A stretch of 64,000 bases of DNA from PALSA-350 sp963794165 (GTDB taxonomy: Bacteria; Acidobacteriota; Terriglobia; Terriglobales; Acidobacteriaceae): the NCBI GenBank assembly GCA_963794165.1, contig CAWCCT010000009.1:589571-653570 (forward strand). The letters are read 5' to 3'. Below are positions 9,010-17,668 of the stretch, one piece after another. The notes under the pieces were generated by a model, which did no database searches, had not been told where the DNA came from, and saw only the letters and a list, made by a program, of their open reading frames with translations. Position numbers and translations under genes: made by a program. Every line of letters starts with the position of its first letter. Within the stretch, counting starts at the first letter, position 1.

Positions 9010-10704
9010 ATGGCCGAGGTTAAGGAAACGAAAGCCCAGCGCATGGAACGGCTCAAGCGGGAGAAGAACCCGTGGGAGGCCTTCGATGATGTGCGGTCCT
9101 TCGCTGCTGCCGGCAGAGAATCAGTAACTCCGGAATGGGCCTCGGCTTATTTCAAATGGTGGGGCGTCTATACCCAGGGAGATGGGGCGGGCGCGCTCGG
9201 CGGCAAGGGTGGGGAAGGCAAGGCCACCGAGTATTTCATGATGCGCATCGCGCTCCCCAACGGTGTTGCTTCCGCGGACCAGATACAAGTGATCGCGGAC
9301 ATTGCCGCCAAACACGGCCGCGACTTGGTCGACATTACCGTGCGTCAAGCCATTCAACTGCACTGGCTGACCATCGAAGCCTTGCCGGAGATTATCGAAC
9401 GGCTGGACGCTGCCGGGCTGTCCCCCAAAGGCGCCTGCGGCGATGTAGCCCGCAATGTAACCGGCTGTCCGTTGGCCGGCTTGGATGCGGACGAAGTTCT
9501 GGATGCCTCACCCTTCGCCTTGGCTGCGGCGGGAGAAATAAACGGCAATTCAGAGCTCTACAATCTCCCGCGGAAATTCAAAGTCTCGATTACCGGCTGC
9601 TCGGTGTGGTGTTCCTACCCTGAGATCAACGACATCGGCTTGACCCCCGCCGTGCGGTCGAACGGCAACGGGCGCGAAGTGGGATTCTCAGTGCGCGTGG
9701 GCGGTGGTCTCTCCGCCGATCCGCACCTGGCGGTACGCCTGAACGCCTTCGTGCAACAACACCAGGCCGTCGAAGTGGTGCGCAAGATTACCGAGCTCTT
9801 TCGCGATCAGCAGGGGTTGCGCGAAAGCCGCGACCGGGCACGCATGAAACACCTGTTCCTCCGCGAAGGGTGGACCGCCGAGACCTTTCTGGCGGAATTG
9901 AACCGGCGCCTCGGCTATCAACTCGACCCGGCGGTGGAAGAAGTAATGCCTAATGACATTTATCGCGATCATGTGGGCATCCACCGGCAGAAGCAGGAGG
10001 GGCTCTGCTACGTGGGCCTTTCCGTATTGCGCGGGCGCATGACCGCCGCCCAGCTGAGCGCCGTGGCCGAGCTGGCGACCCGCTATGGCAACGGTCAGCT
10101 GCGCACGACCGTCATGCAGAACCTGCTGGTGGTCAACGTGCCTGCAAATAGAGCCCGCGAGCTAGCCCGGGAACTCGAGGCCCTCGGCTTGCCAGTGGAG
10201 GGCTCTGCGTTTTGGCGGGGCGCGATTGCCTGCACCGGCAGCGAGTTCTGCAAGCTGGCAATCACCGAGACCAAGGGCTTCACGCGCTGGATTGTCGACG
10301 AGCTCGAAGAGCGGCTCCCGGGTTTTGACCAGCAGCTTAAGCTGCATGTGACCGGCTGTCCCAATAGTTGCGGTCAGCATTGGATTGCCGACATCGGGAT
10401 GGAAGGCAAAAAGATCAAGCACCAAGGCAAGCTGGAGGACGCCTACTACTTCTGCGTTGGCGGCTCCGTAGGCCTGCATCAGCAGATCGCTAGACCTGTC
10501 GGCTACCGTTGCCTGGCAACAGAAGTACCGGATGCGCTGGAGCGCCTGCTGGGTGGGTACCTGCAGGCGCGTAAGCCGGGAGAAAACCTGCGCGCTTACT
10601 TTGCCCGCAGCAGTGACGAGGAGTTGCGGGAGCAGCTTGCCGGCGCGGTGCTCGAGGCTGTTACCCGGGATGCCGCACCAGTCGGGGGAAAACATCTTGA
10701 GTGA
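9010..10704 (+). CDS. Sirohaem-dependent nitrite/sulfite reductase (NirA type)
   Basis: A 564-residue ferredoxin-dependent nitrite or sulfite reductase that performs a six-electron reduction at a sirohaem-[4Fe-4S] centre. The four cluster cysteines are visible: Cys408 and Cys414 (ACTGSEFCKLA), then Cys450 and Cys454 (VTGCPNSCGQ). Two ferredoxin-like/sirohaem half-domains flank them, and the N-terminal KWWGVYTQGDG is typical. Sequence alone does not separate nitrite from sulfite as substrate. The next two genes, which make sirohaem, overlap it, so they form an operon supplying enzyme and cofactor together. Confidence 0.88.
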   Translation: MAEVKETKAQRMERLKREKNPWEAFDDVRSFAAAGRESVTPEWASAYFKWWGVYTQGDGAGALGGKGGEGKATEYFMMRIALPNGVASADQIQVIADIAAKHGRDLVDITVRQAIQLHWLTIEALPEIIERLDAAGLSPKGACGDVARNVTGCPLAGLDADEVLDASPFALAAAGEINGNSELYNLPRKFKVSITGCSVWCSYPEINDIGLTPAVRSNGNGREVGFSVRVGGGLSADPHLAVRLNAFVQQHQAVEVVRKITELFRDQQGLRESRDRARMKHLFLREGWTAETFLAELNRRLGYQLDPAVEEVMPNDIYRDHVGIHRQKQEGLCYVGLSVLRGRMTAAQLSAVAELATRYGNGQLRTTVMQNLLVVNVPANRARELARELEALGLPVEGSAFWRGAIACTGSEFCKLAITETKGFTRWIVDELEERLPGFDQQLKLHVTGCPNSCGQHWIADIGMEGKKIKHQGKLEDAYYFCVGGSVGLHQQIARPVGYRCLATEVPDALERLLGGYLQARKPGENLRAYFARSSDEELREQLAGAVLEAVTRDAAPVGGKHLE

Positions 10705-11317
10705 CGGCGCGAGTCTCTTTCCGTTGTTTCTGAGGTTGGAAGGGAAAAGATGCCTGGTAGTTGGGGCGGGCGAGATTGGCCTGGAGAAGGTCGAAAGCCT
10801 GTTGCGCTGCGGAGCTTTCCTCCGCGTGGTCGCTCCCCACGCAATGGCGCGTGTGCAGCAGTTGAGCGCGAGGGGAGAAATTGAGTGGCTGGCTCGCTGT
10901 TATGAACCTGAAGACGCGGACGGTTGTCATCTCATCATTGCCGCTACCAGTGATCGCGAAGTGAATCGGGCGGTCTTCGCAGAAGCCTCACGTCGCTCGA
11001 TCCTCTGCAACACCGCCGATGATCCGCCCTTATGCGACTTCTTCTTCGCTTCCATCGTGCAGCGCGGCCAGCTGCAGATTGCTATCTCGACCGCCGGCCA
11101 GAGCCCCGCGCTGGCGCAGCGTTTGCGCCGCGAAATCGACGCCCAGCTACCAACCGACGTCGGACCCTGGCTGGCCGAGCTGGGACAGGTGCGCCGCGAG
11201 GTCCTGCAAGCGATGCCGGCCGGGGCAGAGCGCAAGGCCGTCTTGCACGAACTGGCGCATCGCGAGGTTTGCAGCGCGCCTACTTGCCCGGCGCGGGCGA
11301 GGCGGGGTCATGAGTAA
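10697..11317 (+). CDS. Precorrin-2 dehydrogenase / sirohydrochlorin ferrochelatase (Met8/CysG N-terminal type)
   Basis: It begins with an NAD-binding Rossmann motif (KRCLVVGAGEIGLEKVESLL) after SLFPLFLRLEG, the standard opening of this family. Members oxidise precorrin-2 to sirohydrochlorin and may insert iron. I prefer TTG 10697, which overlaps the reductase stop and has GGGGGA about 8 bases upstream; ATG 10670 would add nine residues. FASIVQRGQLQIAISTAGQS is the conserved dimerisation region. It overlaps cobA by eight bases. Together with cobA it splits the functions of a fused CysG. Confidence 0.88.
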   Translation: MSDGASLFPLFLRLEGKRCLVVGAGEIGLEKVESLLRCGAFLRVVAPHAMARVQQLSARGEIEWLARCYEPEDADGCHLIIAATSDREVNRAVFAEASRRSILCNTADDPPLCDFFFASIVQRGQLQIAISTAGQSPALAQRLRREIDAQLPTDVGPWLAELGQVRREVLQAMPAGAERKAVLHELAHREVCSAPTCPARARRGHE

Positions 11318-12143
11318 CGCGGAAGCGGGCAAGGTTTACCTGGTGGGCGCCGGCCCCGGCGATCCGGAACTGCTTACCCTCAAGGCGGCGCGGCTGCTAG
11401 CCCAGGCCGGCGTGGTGTTGCACGACGATCTCGTGCCCCAAGCCATCCTGGCCTTGGCAGGGAAGCAGGCCCTGATCATCAGCGTGGGCAAGCGTTGTGG
11501 GCGCAAGAAGATTACCCAGGCTGCCATTCATGACTTGATGATTGCATCCGCGCGGAGTGGCTTGGCTGTGATCCGGCTGAAATCCGGGGACCCCATGATT
11601 TTCGGCCGCGCCGCAGAAGAGATTGACGCCTTACGCGAGGCCGGGGTGCCCTTCGAGGTCGTGCCCGGCGTGACGGCAGCCTCATCCGCGGCGGCCTTTC
11701 TCGAGACTTCGCTCACCGACCGCAGGGTGTCTTCCAGGTTGATTGTCTTGAGCGGGCACCATGCTGCACGATCGGTGCCCGAGCCTGACCTTTGGCCCAC
11801 CACCTTGCCAACCGATGCCACTCTGGCGATCTACATGCCGGGGCAGGACCTCGCCCAGGTAACGTCCTCCCTGGTGCGCAGCGGGCTGCCCGCTGCCATG
11901 CCGTGTGTAGCGGTCACTGATGCTTCTCGTCCGGAAGCGGCCTACGTCCCAGCGCGCCTGAGCGAACTGGGGGATGCGCCAACTTCCTTCGCCCCAACCC
12001 TGCTATTAGTGGGGCACGTGTTTGAAGCTCTCCTCATTCGACCTGCGGACCAGCAACGGACCTCGGGTGCCCCACATCTCGCTCGTTTTTCGCGAGATGT
12101 GGGATACCACAGCTCTAGCCCCGCAAGCTTTGACCCCCAATAG
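11310..12143 (+). CDS. cobA: Uroporphyrinogen-III C-methyltransferase
   Basis: SAM-dependent methylation of uroporphyrinogen III to precorrin-2. Family motifs include VYLVGAGPGDPELLTLKA (SAM loop), VIRLKSGDPMIFGRAAEE and VVPGVTAASSAAA. Start ATG 11310 overlaps the preceding stop and follows a GAGGCGGGG site. It is 277 residues, longer than the usual core of about 255. The last ~25 codons (from about 12065) are encoded by a REP-like palindrome, so the normal C-terminus was replaced by repeat-derived sequence (ends in SFDPQ). The catalytic core is complete before that point. Confidence 0.92.
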   Translation: MSNAEAGKVYLVGAGPGDPELLTLKAARLLAQAGVVLHDDLVPQAILALAGKQALIISVGKRCGRKKITQAAIHDLMIASARSGLAVIRLKSGDPMIFGRAAEEIDALREAGVPFEVVPGVTAASSAAAFLETSLTDRRVSSRLIVLSGHHAARSVPEPDLWPTTLPTDATLAIYMPGQDLAQVTSSLVRSGLPAAMPCVAVTDASRPEAAYVPARLSELGDAPTSFAPTLLLVGHVFEALLIRPADQQRTSGAPHLARFSRDVGYHSSSPASFDPQ

Positions 12144-12209
12144 GAAATTACGGTCGAGATTCGTTGTATCCCACATCTCGCGAAAAACGGTCGAGATGTG
12201 GGGCACCCG
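12065..12209. repeat. Inverted pair of REP-like palindromes (REPIN-like), copies 2 and 3
   Basis: Copy 2 (12065-12108) matches 8701-8744. Copy 3 (12166-12209) is the same unit in opposite orientation, starting GTATCCCACATCTCGCG and ending GGGGCACCC. The two form a larger palindrome with about 57 bases between. Copy 2 lies inside the 3' end of the cobA reading frame. This head-to-head arrangement is that of REPIN elements, mobilised in trans by RAYT (TnpA_REP) transposases; no such transposase is in the window. Confidence 0.75.
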
Positions 12210-12280
12210 AGGTAGCTTACAGATTAGGAGTTTTCCCCTCATCAAAGTGCCCCCGTGGCTGGCACGTATACTGGCCAAAC

Positions 12281-13342
12281 ATGCAAATCATCTCAACGGC
12301 CACTGCCTTTCCTCCGCACTACTTTCTGCAGGAAACGGTGGTGGAGGCGCTCAAGGGTCAATGGGAGCAGGGCCTGGAAAATGCCGCAGTCCTGGAAAGA
12401 CTGCATTCCCGGACCGGCGTGGCAGGCAGATATTTTTCTCTCCCGCTGGAGCAATACCCGCCCCTTGATACCTGGGGCAAAACCAATAACGTCTGGATCG
12501 AGACCGCGGAACGATTGGGCGCGCAAGCGATCGAATGCGTGCTCAGCAAAGCAGGCGCGGATCGAAAGCAGATTGGCGCCCTGTATTTCGTCTCCGTGAC
12601 CGGAGTCTCAAGTCCCTCGGTAGACGCCCGGCTGGTGAACCGGATGGGTCTTTCACCCCGCATCAAACGCAACCCTATCTTTGGCCTGGGATGCGTCGCC
12701 GGGGCCGCGGGTCTGGCCCGCGCCGCCGATTACGTCCGCGCCTATCCGGATCAGATAGCGGTGCTGCTCTCCGTCGAGCTGTGTTCCCTTACCTGGCAGC
12801 GGGATGACTTCACAGTGGCCAACCTGATTGCCACCGGTCTGTTCGGAGACGGCGCGGCAGCGGTTCTGGTAGCCGGGGACGAGGCGAAACTCCCGTTGAA
12901 ACACAAGGGCCCGAAGATTCTCGGGAGTGCCTGTTCTTTCTATCCGGATACACAGGATGTGATGGGCTGGAAAATCTCCGAGAAAGGGTTCCAGGTTGTG
13001 CTCTCGCCCGATGTTCCAACCGTCGTGAGGGAAAACCTGGGCCGCGATGTCGATGCCTTCCTGGCTGAGCATGGCATGACACGCGCCGAGGTCGACTCCT
13101 GGATCATGCATCCGGGCGGTCCCAAGGTGTTGGAGGCCGTAGGGGACGCATTAGGCCTGCACAACGGCGAACTGGAGCTCTCATGGGAAGCGCTGCAAAG
13201 GGTAGGTAATCTGTCCTCAGCCTCGGTGCTGGTAGTTTTGGATCAAGTGATGACCCATCGCCGTCCCCAACCGGGAGCGCGCAGCGTGCTGGCGGCCATG
13301 GGGCCGGGATTCTGCTCCGAGATGTTGCTGCTGGAGTGGTAG
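12281..13342 (+). CDS. Type III polyketide synthase (chalcone/stilbene synthase family)
   Basis: A 353-residue thiolase-fold enzyme. The triad is Cys138 (FGLGCVAGAAGL), His277 (WIMHPGGPKVLE) and Asn310 (RVGNLSSASVL). I start at ATG 12281 (MQIISTATAFPPHYF); upstream in-frame codons belong to the REP-like repeat. Such enzymes extend acyl-CoA or acyl-ACP starters with malonyl-CoA to give pyrones or alkylresorcinols. Its stop abuts the ATG of an FAD oxidoreductase (13340-13343), an arrangement common in alkyl-resorcinol/pyrone-type clusters. The product cannot be deduced from sequence. Confidence 0.92.
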   Translation: MQIISTATAFPPHYFLQETVVEALKGQWEQGLENAAVLERLHSRTGVAGRYFSLPLEQYPPLDTWGKTNNVWIETAERLGAQAIECVLSKAGADRKQIGALYFVSVTGVSSPSVDARLVNRMGLSPRIKRNPIFGLGCVAGAAGLARAADYVRAYPDQIAVLLSVELCSLTWQRDDFTVANLIATGLFGDGAAAVLVAGDEAKLPLKHKGPKILGSACSFYPDTQDVMGWKISEKGFQVVLSPDVPTVVRENLGRDVDAFLAEHGMTRAEVDSWIMHPGGPKVLEAVGDALGLHNGELELSWEALQRVGNLSSASVLVVLDQVMTHRRPQPGARSVLAAMGPGFCSEMLLLEW

Positions 13343-14456
13343 ATGATCCGCTGTGATGCACTCATCGTCGGAGGTGGTCCCGCCGGCTTGGCAGCCGCGA
13401 TCGCCCTGCGGCAAAAAGGTTTGGACGTTCTGGTCGCCGATGCTCTTCGTCCGCCCATAGACAAGGCCTGTGGCGAGGGCCTGATGCCGGATGCGAAAAA
13501 GCACCTGGCCGCACTCGGAATCGCGGGCTACGATGGCGCTCCCTTCGAAGGTATCGCTTTCCTCTCCGGCCGCCACCACGCGGCAGCCCCCTTCGCGCGC
13601 GGCAGCGGCATCGGCATACGCCGCCTGCAACTCCATCTGCTCCTGGTGGAGCGTTGCCAGGAACTGGGCGTGCGACTGGCCTGGGGCACCCGCGTCCGCT
13701 TGGCGGAAAAGCAACCCCTTACCCTGGATGGTGAACCCTGCAACCACCGCTACACCATCGGTGCGGATGGTCAATCCTCACGGGTCCGGTTGACGATGGG
13801 CTTGGGCCAAGGCAGGATCCTGAGCCGCCGATTCGGTACCCGCCGTCACTATCGCGTGCAGCCATGGTCCCGCATGGTAGAGGTGCACTGGGGCGATCTC
13901 GGCCAAGCCTACATCACACCGGTGAGGCCGGGAAGAAATCTGCGTGGCCACCGTCGCCCGCTGTCCCGCCATTCGTATGCAAGCAGTCCTTGCCGGCCTG
14001 CCGGCTTTACGTGCGCGCCTTAAGGGCGCCACCGAACTGAGCACGGTGCGAGGAGCGCTGACGACCACGCGCAAGCTACGCCGGGTGACCGCCGGCAACG
14101 TGGCTCTTACCGGCGATGCCTCCGGTTCCGCCGACGCCATCACCGGCGAGGGCATAGGCTTGTCATTCCGCCAGGCCCTGCTGCTGGCCGAAGCCATCGC
14201 CGTCGACAATCTTGCCATCTATGAAGCCGGTCATCCCACGATTCAGCGGATGCCGCATCTCATGTCCAGGCTCATGCTCCGCATGGATTCCTGGCCGTGG
14301 CTGCGGGATCGGGCGATGGGTTTACTTTCAGCTCAGCCGCAACTCTTCGCCCACTTGCTTGCCGTTCACCTGGGAGAGCGGTCTATGGGAGATTTCCTAT
14401 TGCGGGACGCGCCCGCGCTGGGATTGCGGCTTTTGGCATCCGAACGAGGGACATGA
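13343..14456 (+). pseudogene. FAD-dependent oxidoreductase (geranylgeranyl-reductase-like), frameshifted
   Basis: The first frame (13343-14023) starts with a dinucleotide-binding motif (ALIVGGGPAGLAAAIALRQK) and CGEGLMP. The second (ending 14456) holds the late FAD motif (NVALTGDASGSADAITGEG). The join is at about 13935-13942: TPVRPG continues as EICVATVARCPA after skipping one base in GGAAGAAATC. Read through, the protein is about 370 residues, normal for this family, which oxidises or reduces polyketide or isoprenoid products. One extra base is the only visible lesion, so a sequencing indel is as likely as true inactivation. It is coupled to the polyketide synthase upstream and YceI downstream (ATGA at 14453). 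Confidence 0.8.
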
Positions 14457-15034
14457 GAAAAATACGCGGCATCCTCGCAACATTGCTGATCCTCGGTGCC
14501 CAGCTGGCGCTGGCGCAAAATCGAAGCCTGAAGGTACTACTCGACCCGGCCCAGACCGAGATCCACTGGAAATTAGGCGGCCTGCACCCCGTCCACGGTA
14601 CCTTCAAGCTGAAAAGCGGCGAGTTTCTCTTCAACCCGGCAACGGGCATAGCCGAGGGAGAGATTCTGGTCGACGCAACCACCGGCGAGAGCGGCAACAC
14701 GGATCGCGACAAACGAATGCATGACGAGGTGCTGGAGAGCAATCGCTATCCCGCCATCTTCTTCCATCCGACCCAAATAAAAGGCGCGTTCAAATCAGGA
14801 GAAGGCACGCAGGAATTGCAAGGGGAAGGAACCTTTAACATCCACGGGGCAGATCATCCCCTGGAGTTGCCGCTCAAGGTGCAAATTGCCACCGGCATGG
14901 TTACGGCAACTACGCGGTTTACCGTTCCCTACGTGGAGTGGGGGATGAAGAATCCCAGTAGATTTCTGTTCCGCGTAAGCAAGCAGGTGGAAATCGAAGT
15001 AACCGCGAAAGGCACGATTAAACAAACAGAGTAA
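14453..15034 (+). CDS. YceI family periplasmic protein
   Basis: A 193-residue protein with a cleavable signal peptide (ILATLLILGAQLALAQN) and a YceI lipocalin-like barrel: the opening DPAQTEIHWKLGGLHPVHG, the central DKRMHDEVLESNRYPAIFF and a terminal VEIEVTAKGT. YceI proteins bind long isoprenoid or amphiphilic molecules in a hydrophobic pocket. The coupled start (ATGA overlap at 14453) puts it in the operon with the type III polyketide synthase, so it may carry that lipophilic product; this is inference. Confidence 0.88.
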   Translation: MRKIRGILATLLILGAQLALAQNRSLKVLLDPAQTEIHWKLGGLHPVHGTFKLKSGEFLFNPATGIAEGEILVDATTGESGNTDRDKRMHDEVLESNRYPAIFFHPTQIKGAFKSGEGTQELQGEGTFNIHGADHPLELPLKVQIATGMVTATTRFTVPYVEWGMKNPSRFLFRVSKQVEIEVTAKGTIKQTE

Positions 15035-15083
15035 CGATGCGCCCAAGAGGATAGTCGCACCAGAGATCCGGGTTGTCCGCTTT

Positions 15084-15359
15084 CTACATGTAGAACGTCT
15101 TGATGGCGTCCCAGGCGTAGATGCCAATAATGGCGGCGGTTAAAACGCTCGTGACGCCGGTAAAAACCCTCAAATACGGTTGGATCTTGTCCAACTTGCG
15201 AATGATGGCATCGTTTTCCTTGTGCTGACGATCAGAGATGTCATCTAGAAATAGCTGGTCGTCTTCATAGCGGGTGATTGTCCCGCGATAAAGCAGGAGA
15301 CTCAGCAGGCAAACCGCGAAGACGGCCCAAACGATCCACAAAGTTGACATAATATGCAC
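15084..15359 (-). CDS. Small two-helix membrane protein, uncharacterised
   Basis: A 91-residue protein with two transmembrane helices (LWIVWAVFAVCLLSLLLY near the N-terminus and VFTGVTSVLTAAIIGIYAW near the C-terminus) joined by a charged segment rich in Asp, Lys and Gln. The true start may be the Met at codon 4 (MSTLWIV). It stands alone and converges with yceI. I recognise no family. Confidence 0.5.
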   Translation of the reverse strand: MHIMSTLWIVWAVFAVCLLSLLLYRGTITRYEDDQLFLDDISDRQHKENDAIIRKLDKIQPYLRVFTGVTSVLTAAIIGIYAWDAIKTFYM

Positions 15360-15566
15360 AATTGCCTCCCGGGGGTTTCCAGGTAGTCCCCAATACCCGA
15401 GCGGGTCCGAATTGGCGGGCTCGGCTGGTAGGAGGGGCTTCCGGCCTAGAAATATAGTCCTGGGAAGGGTCGATTGCCCAGAATTATCTCGTTAACCGGG
15501 CAGGTTCCCGGCAACTCGGGACGGCTGAAAGCGCTCTCAGAGTCATAGCAACTGAGGAGCAAGAAA

Positions 15567-15998
15567 ATGAACGGCAAGATGCATTTGAGTTGGTTGGCAA
15601 TCGCATCGCGGCTTGGCTTTCTGACCGCTTGCAACCCACCCGCTTCGGACCAGCACCTGCAGGAGCAGGCGGCCCAGGCTACCGAGCAGGCAAAACAGGG
15701 GTCGAAAGAGGCCCTGGCGGACGCCCGGGTGGCCGCGAAAAACGCCGAACAGGCTGTGAACGATGTCGCCGCAGGCGTCAAGCAGGGACTGGACACCAAA
15801 ACCGCGCCTGCTGGCGACCGCCTCGATCTCAATTCCGCCTCGGAGGCCGATTTAGAGTCTCTGCCGGGGATTTCGCCTGGAAAAGCCAGGCAAATTATTG
15901 AGCATAGGCCGTATACCTCCTCCCATGACTTGGTGAAATCCGGGCTGCTTACGGAGCGCCAATTCGACGACATCGCCCCAAAAGTAACCGTACGCTAG
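15567..15998 (+). CDS. ComEA-like helix-hairpin-helix lipoprotein
   Basis: A 143-residue protein. An N-terminal signal ending LGFLTACNPP has a lipobox-like Cys, so it is probably an outer-membrane or periplasmic lipoprotein. Residues about 30-85 are Ala/Gln/Lys-rich and probably helical. The C-terminus is a helix-hairpin-helix DNA-binding domain (RLDLNSASEADLESLPGIS, then GKARQIIEHRPYTS), as in ComEA, which holds DNA during natural uptake. The helical linker is longer than in classical ComEA. No other competence genes are nearby. Confidence 0.75.
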   Translation: MNGKMHLSWLAIASRLGFLTACNPPASDQHLQEQAAQATEQAKQGSKEALADARVAAKNAEQAVNDVAAGVKQGLDTKTAPAGDRLDLNSASEADLESLPGISPGKARQIIEHRPYTSSHDLVKSGLLTERQFDDIAPKVTVR

Positions 15999-16111
15999 GC
16001 TGAATCGCGGTTGCCGTAAGCGCATCTAGTAATGGGGGAGCTTGCGACTTTACTCCCCCTAGGCTTCGGGACTAAACTATTCTGAACAGGCAACACACGG
16101 AGATAACCAAG

Positions 16112-16483
16112 ATGTCAAGCGTCGCCGAACCGGTAACCAACCTAAATCCAGTATCGATGCCCCTGACGCTCACGCCGCAGGCGGTGACGAAGGTCCATGA
16201 AATCATGGCCACCCAGGATCCTTTGCCAGCCGGACTGCGTATTGGCGTGGTGGGCGGCGGCTGCTCGGGCTTTCAGTACTCGATGTCCTTCGAGAACCAG
16301 GCCGGCATGATGGATAAGGTCTTCAAGTTCGACAATCTAAAGGTATTTGTCGACGCCACCTCGCTGATGTACCTCAATGGCTGCGTGGTCGATTATGTAG
16401 AGACCCTGGAAGCAGCAGGCTTCAAGTTTGAAAATCCGACGGTGAAGAGCACCTGCGGGTGCGGCTCCTCTTTTAACGTTTAA
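16112..16483 (+). CDS. HesB/IscA/ErpA-type iron-sulfur cluster carrier
   Basis: A 123-residue A-type carrier that hands [2Fe-2S]/[4Fe-4S] clusters to apo-proteins in the cytoplasm. The three cysteines are present: GGGCSGFQY (about residue 51) and STCGCGSSF near the end. The N-terminal extension of about 17 residues is slightly longer than typical. It is monocistronic, bounded by a strong terminator at 16509-16536. The subtype (ErpA or IscA) cannot be fixed without alignment. Confidence 0.9.
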   Translation: MSSVAEPVTNLNPVSMPLTLTPQAVTKVHEIMATQDPLPAGLRIGVVGGGCSGFQYSMSFENQAGMMDKVFKFDNLKVFVDATSLMYLNGCVVDYVETLEAAGFKFENPTVKSTCGCGSSFNV

Positions 16484-16508
16484 CCAGCCGCTCAAGACCG
16501 CAAGAAAG

Positions 16509-16536
16509 GGCTTCGCCAATCGGCGAAGCCTTTTTT
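16509..16536 (+). terminator. Rho-independent terminator
   Basis: A perfect 9-bp stem (GGCTTCGCC / GGCGAAGCC) with an AATC loop followed by six T residues, 26 bases after the A-type carrier gene and before the sigma factor gene. Confidence 0.9.
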
Positions 16537-16587
16537 GCGTTTACGTGCAATATTCTTCCTCCCATTCCGTCTTCACTCCAGAACCAG

Positions 16588-17163
16588 ATGCCGAGCTTGG
16601 ACCAGGTAACCGCGGAACAGGATCAATGGATCGCTCAGGCGATCGAGACGGACGGGTCTCGCCTGCGCAACTACATCCGCAAGCACGTGGTCGATCTGGA
16701 AGCGGCCGAAGACATCCTGCAGGAGGTTTTCGTTGAGCTGATTGAGGCCTACAGGCTGCTTAAGCCTATCGAGCAGGTAAGCGGCTGGCTGTTCCGGGTG
16801 GCGAAGAACCGGATTATCGACCGCTTTCGTGGCCGCAGGCTTGAGTCGCTCAGCCAGGACAGGTACGGCGAGGATGACGAGGTGGCGGTTTCGCTCGAAG
16901 ACCTGTTGCCTTCACCGGATAGCGGCCCGGAAGCAGCCTATGCGCGGAGCGTGCTGCTGGACGAGGTGGACGAAGCGTTGCGGGAGATGCCGGAAGAGCA
17001 GCGGTCCGTCTTCATCGCGCACGAATGGGAAGGGTACAGCTTCAAGGAACTGGCGGCCGAAACCGGTGTCAGCGTCAACACGCTATTGTCGCGCAAGCGT
17101 TACGCGGTGCTGCATCTGCGCCGCAGACTACGGTCGATTTATGAAGAGTTTCAAAAGAAATGA
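16588..17163 (+). CDS. ECF-type RNA polymerase sigma factor
   Basis: A 191-residue sigma-70 family protein. Region 2 is at about residues 20-80 (AEDILQEVFVELIEAYRLL, then GWLFRVAKNRIIDRFRGRR) and region 4 at about 125-185 (MPEEQRSVFIAHEWEGYSFKEL, then GVSVNTLLSRKRYAVLHLR). No zinc-finger anti-sigma follows. Instead it overlaps a small membrane protein gene, which may be its regulator; that is a guess. The regulon is unknown. Confidence 0.88.
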   Translation: MPSLDQVTAEQDQWIAQAIETDGSRLRNYIRKHVVDLEAAEDILQEVFVELIEAYRLLKPIEQVSGWLFRVAKNRIIDRFRGRRLESLSQDRYGEDDEVAVSLEDLLPSPDSGPEAAYARSVLLDEVDEALREMPEEQRSVFIAHEWEGYSFKELAAETGVSVNTLLSRKRYAVLHLRRRLRSIYEEFQKK

Positions 17164-17171
17164 GGCAAGGC

Positions 17172-17498
17172 ATGAGAAAGAAATGGCTATACAAAGCACC
17201 CGGAATTCTCCTGATTGTAATCGTTGCGGTAGCAATCTTTGGTTACGTGGTGCAACACTTGTGGAACTGGCTTATTCCCGCGATCGTGGGATGGCATGCG
17301 ATTAACTTCTGGCAGGCGATCGGCATCCTGCTGCTCAGCAAAATCCTTTTTGGTGGCTTCCGCGGCAGAGGCGGAATGCACTGGCGGCACCGCATGGGAG
17401 AACGATGGGAAAAGATGTCTCCGGAGGAGCGGGAAAAATTCAGCCGGGGTCTACGTGGGCGCTGTGGCAAATTTCAACCCGAGGAGCAGAAAATCTAA
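17172..17498 (+). CDS. Small membrane protein cotranscribed with the ECF sigma factor
   Basis: About 108 residues. Two hydrophobic segments (APGILLIVIVAVAIFGYVVQ, and one around AINFWQAIGILLLSKILFGG) precede a basic, Trp/Arg/Glu-rich tail (HWRHRMGERWEKMSPEERE). I start it at ATG 17172, which has GAGG six bases upstream; ATG 17160 overlaps the sigma factor stop. Similar proteins often sit beside ECF sigma factors, so a membrane-tethered regulator is plausible. I know of no characterised function. Confidence 0.6.
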   Translation: MRKKWLYKAPGILLIVIVAVAIFGYVVQHLWNWLIPAIVGWHAINFWQAIGILLLSKILFGGFRGRGGMHWRHRMGERWEKMSPEEREKFSRGLRGRCGKFQPEEQKI

Positions 17499-17668
17499 TG
17501 CTGGCGACTCCGTCAACCCGATTGGAACTGGAGCAGGAGAACGCCCGGCTGCAGAGGCTGGTTGCTGAACTTCTGGCAAGAAACCAGGAGTTGCGGCAGG
17601 CGTCTGGAGTCTGCATGTTATCCTCAGGCTTCCCGTTATGCGTCGACACTTGGCTCTACCCGTCATGA
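17498..17668 (+). CDS. Possible 56-residue coiled-coil protein
   Basis: ATG 17498 overlaps the preceding TAA (TAATG). The first ~35 residues form a leucine-zipper-like helix (RLELEQENARLQRLVAELL). The last 20 residues overlap the start of the cytochrome gene in another frame and look random. It could be a short coupled peptide or chance; the heptad pattern is the only support. Confidence 0.35.
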   Translation: MLATPSTRLELEQENARLQRLVAELLARNQELRQASGVCMLSSGFPLCVDTWLYPS

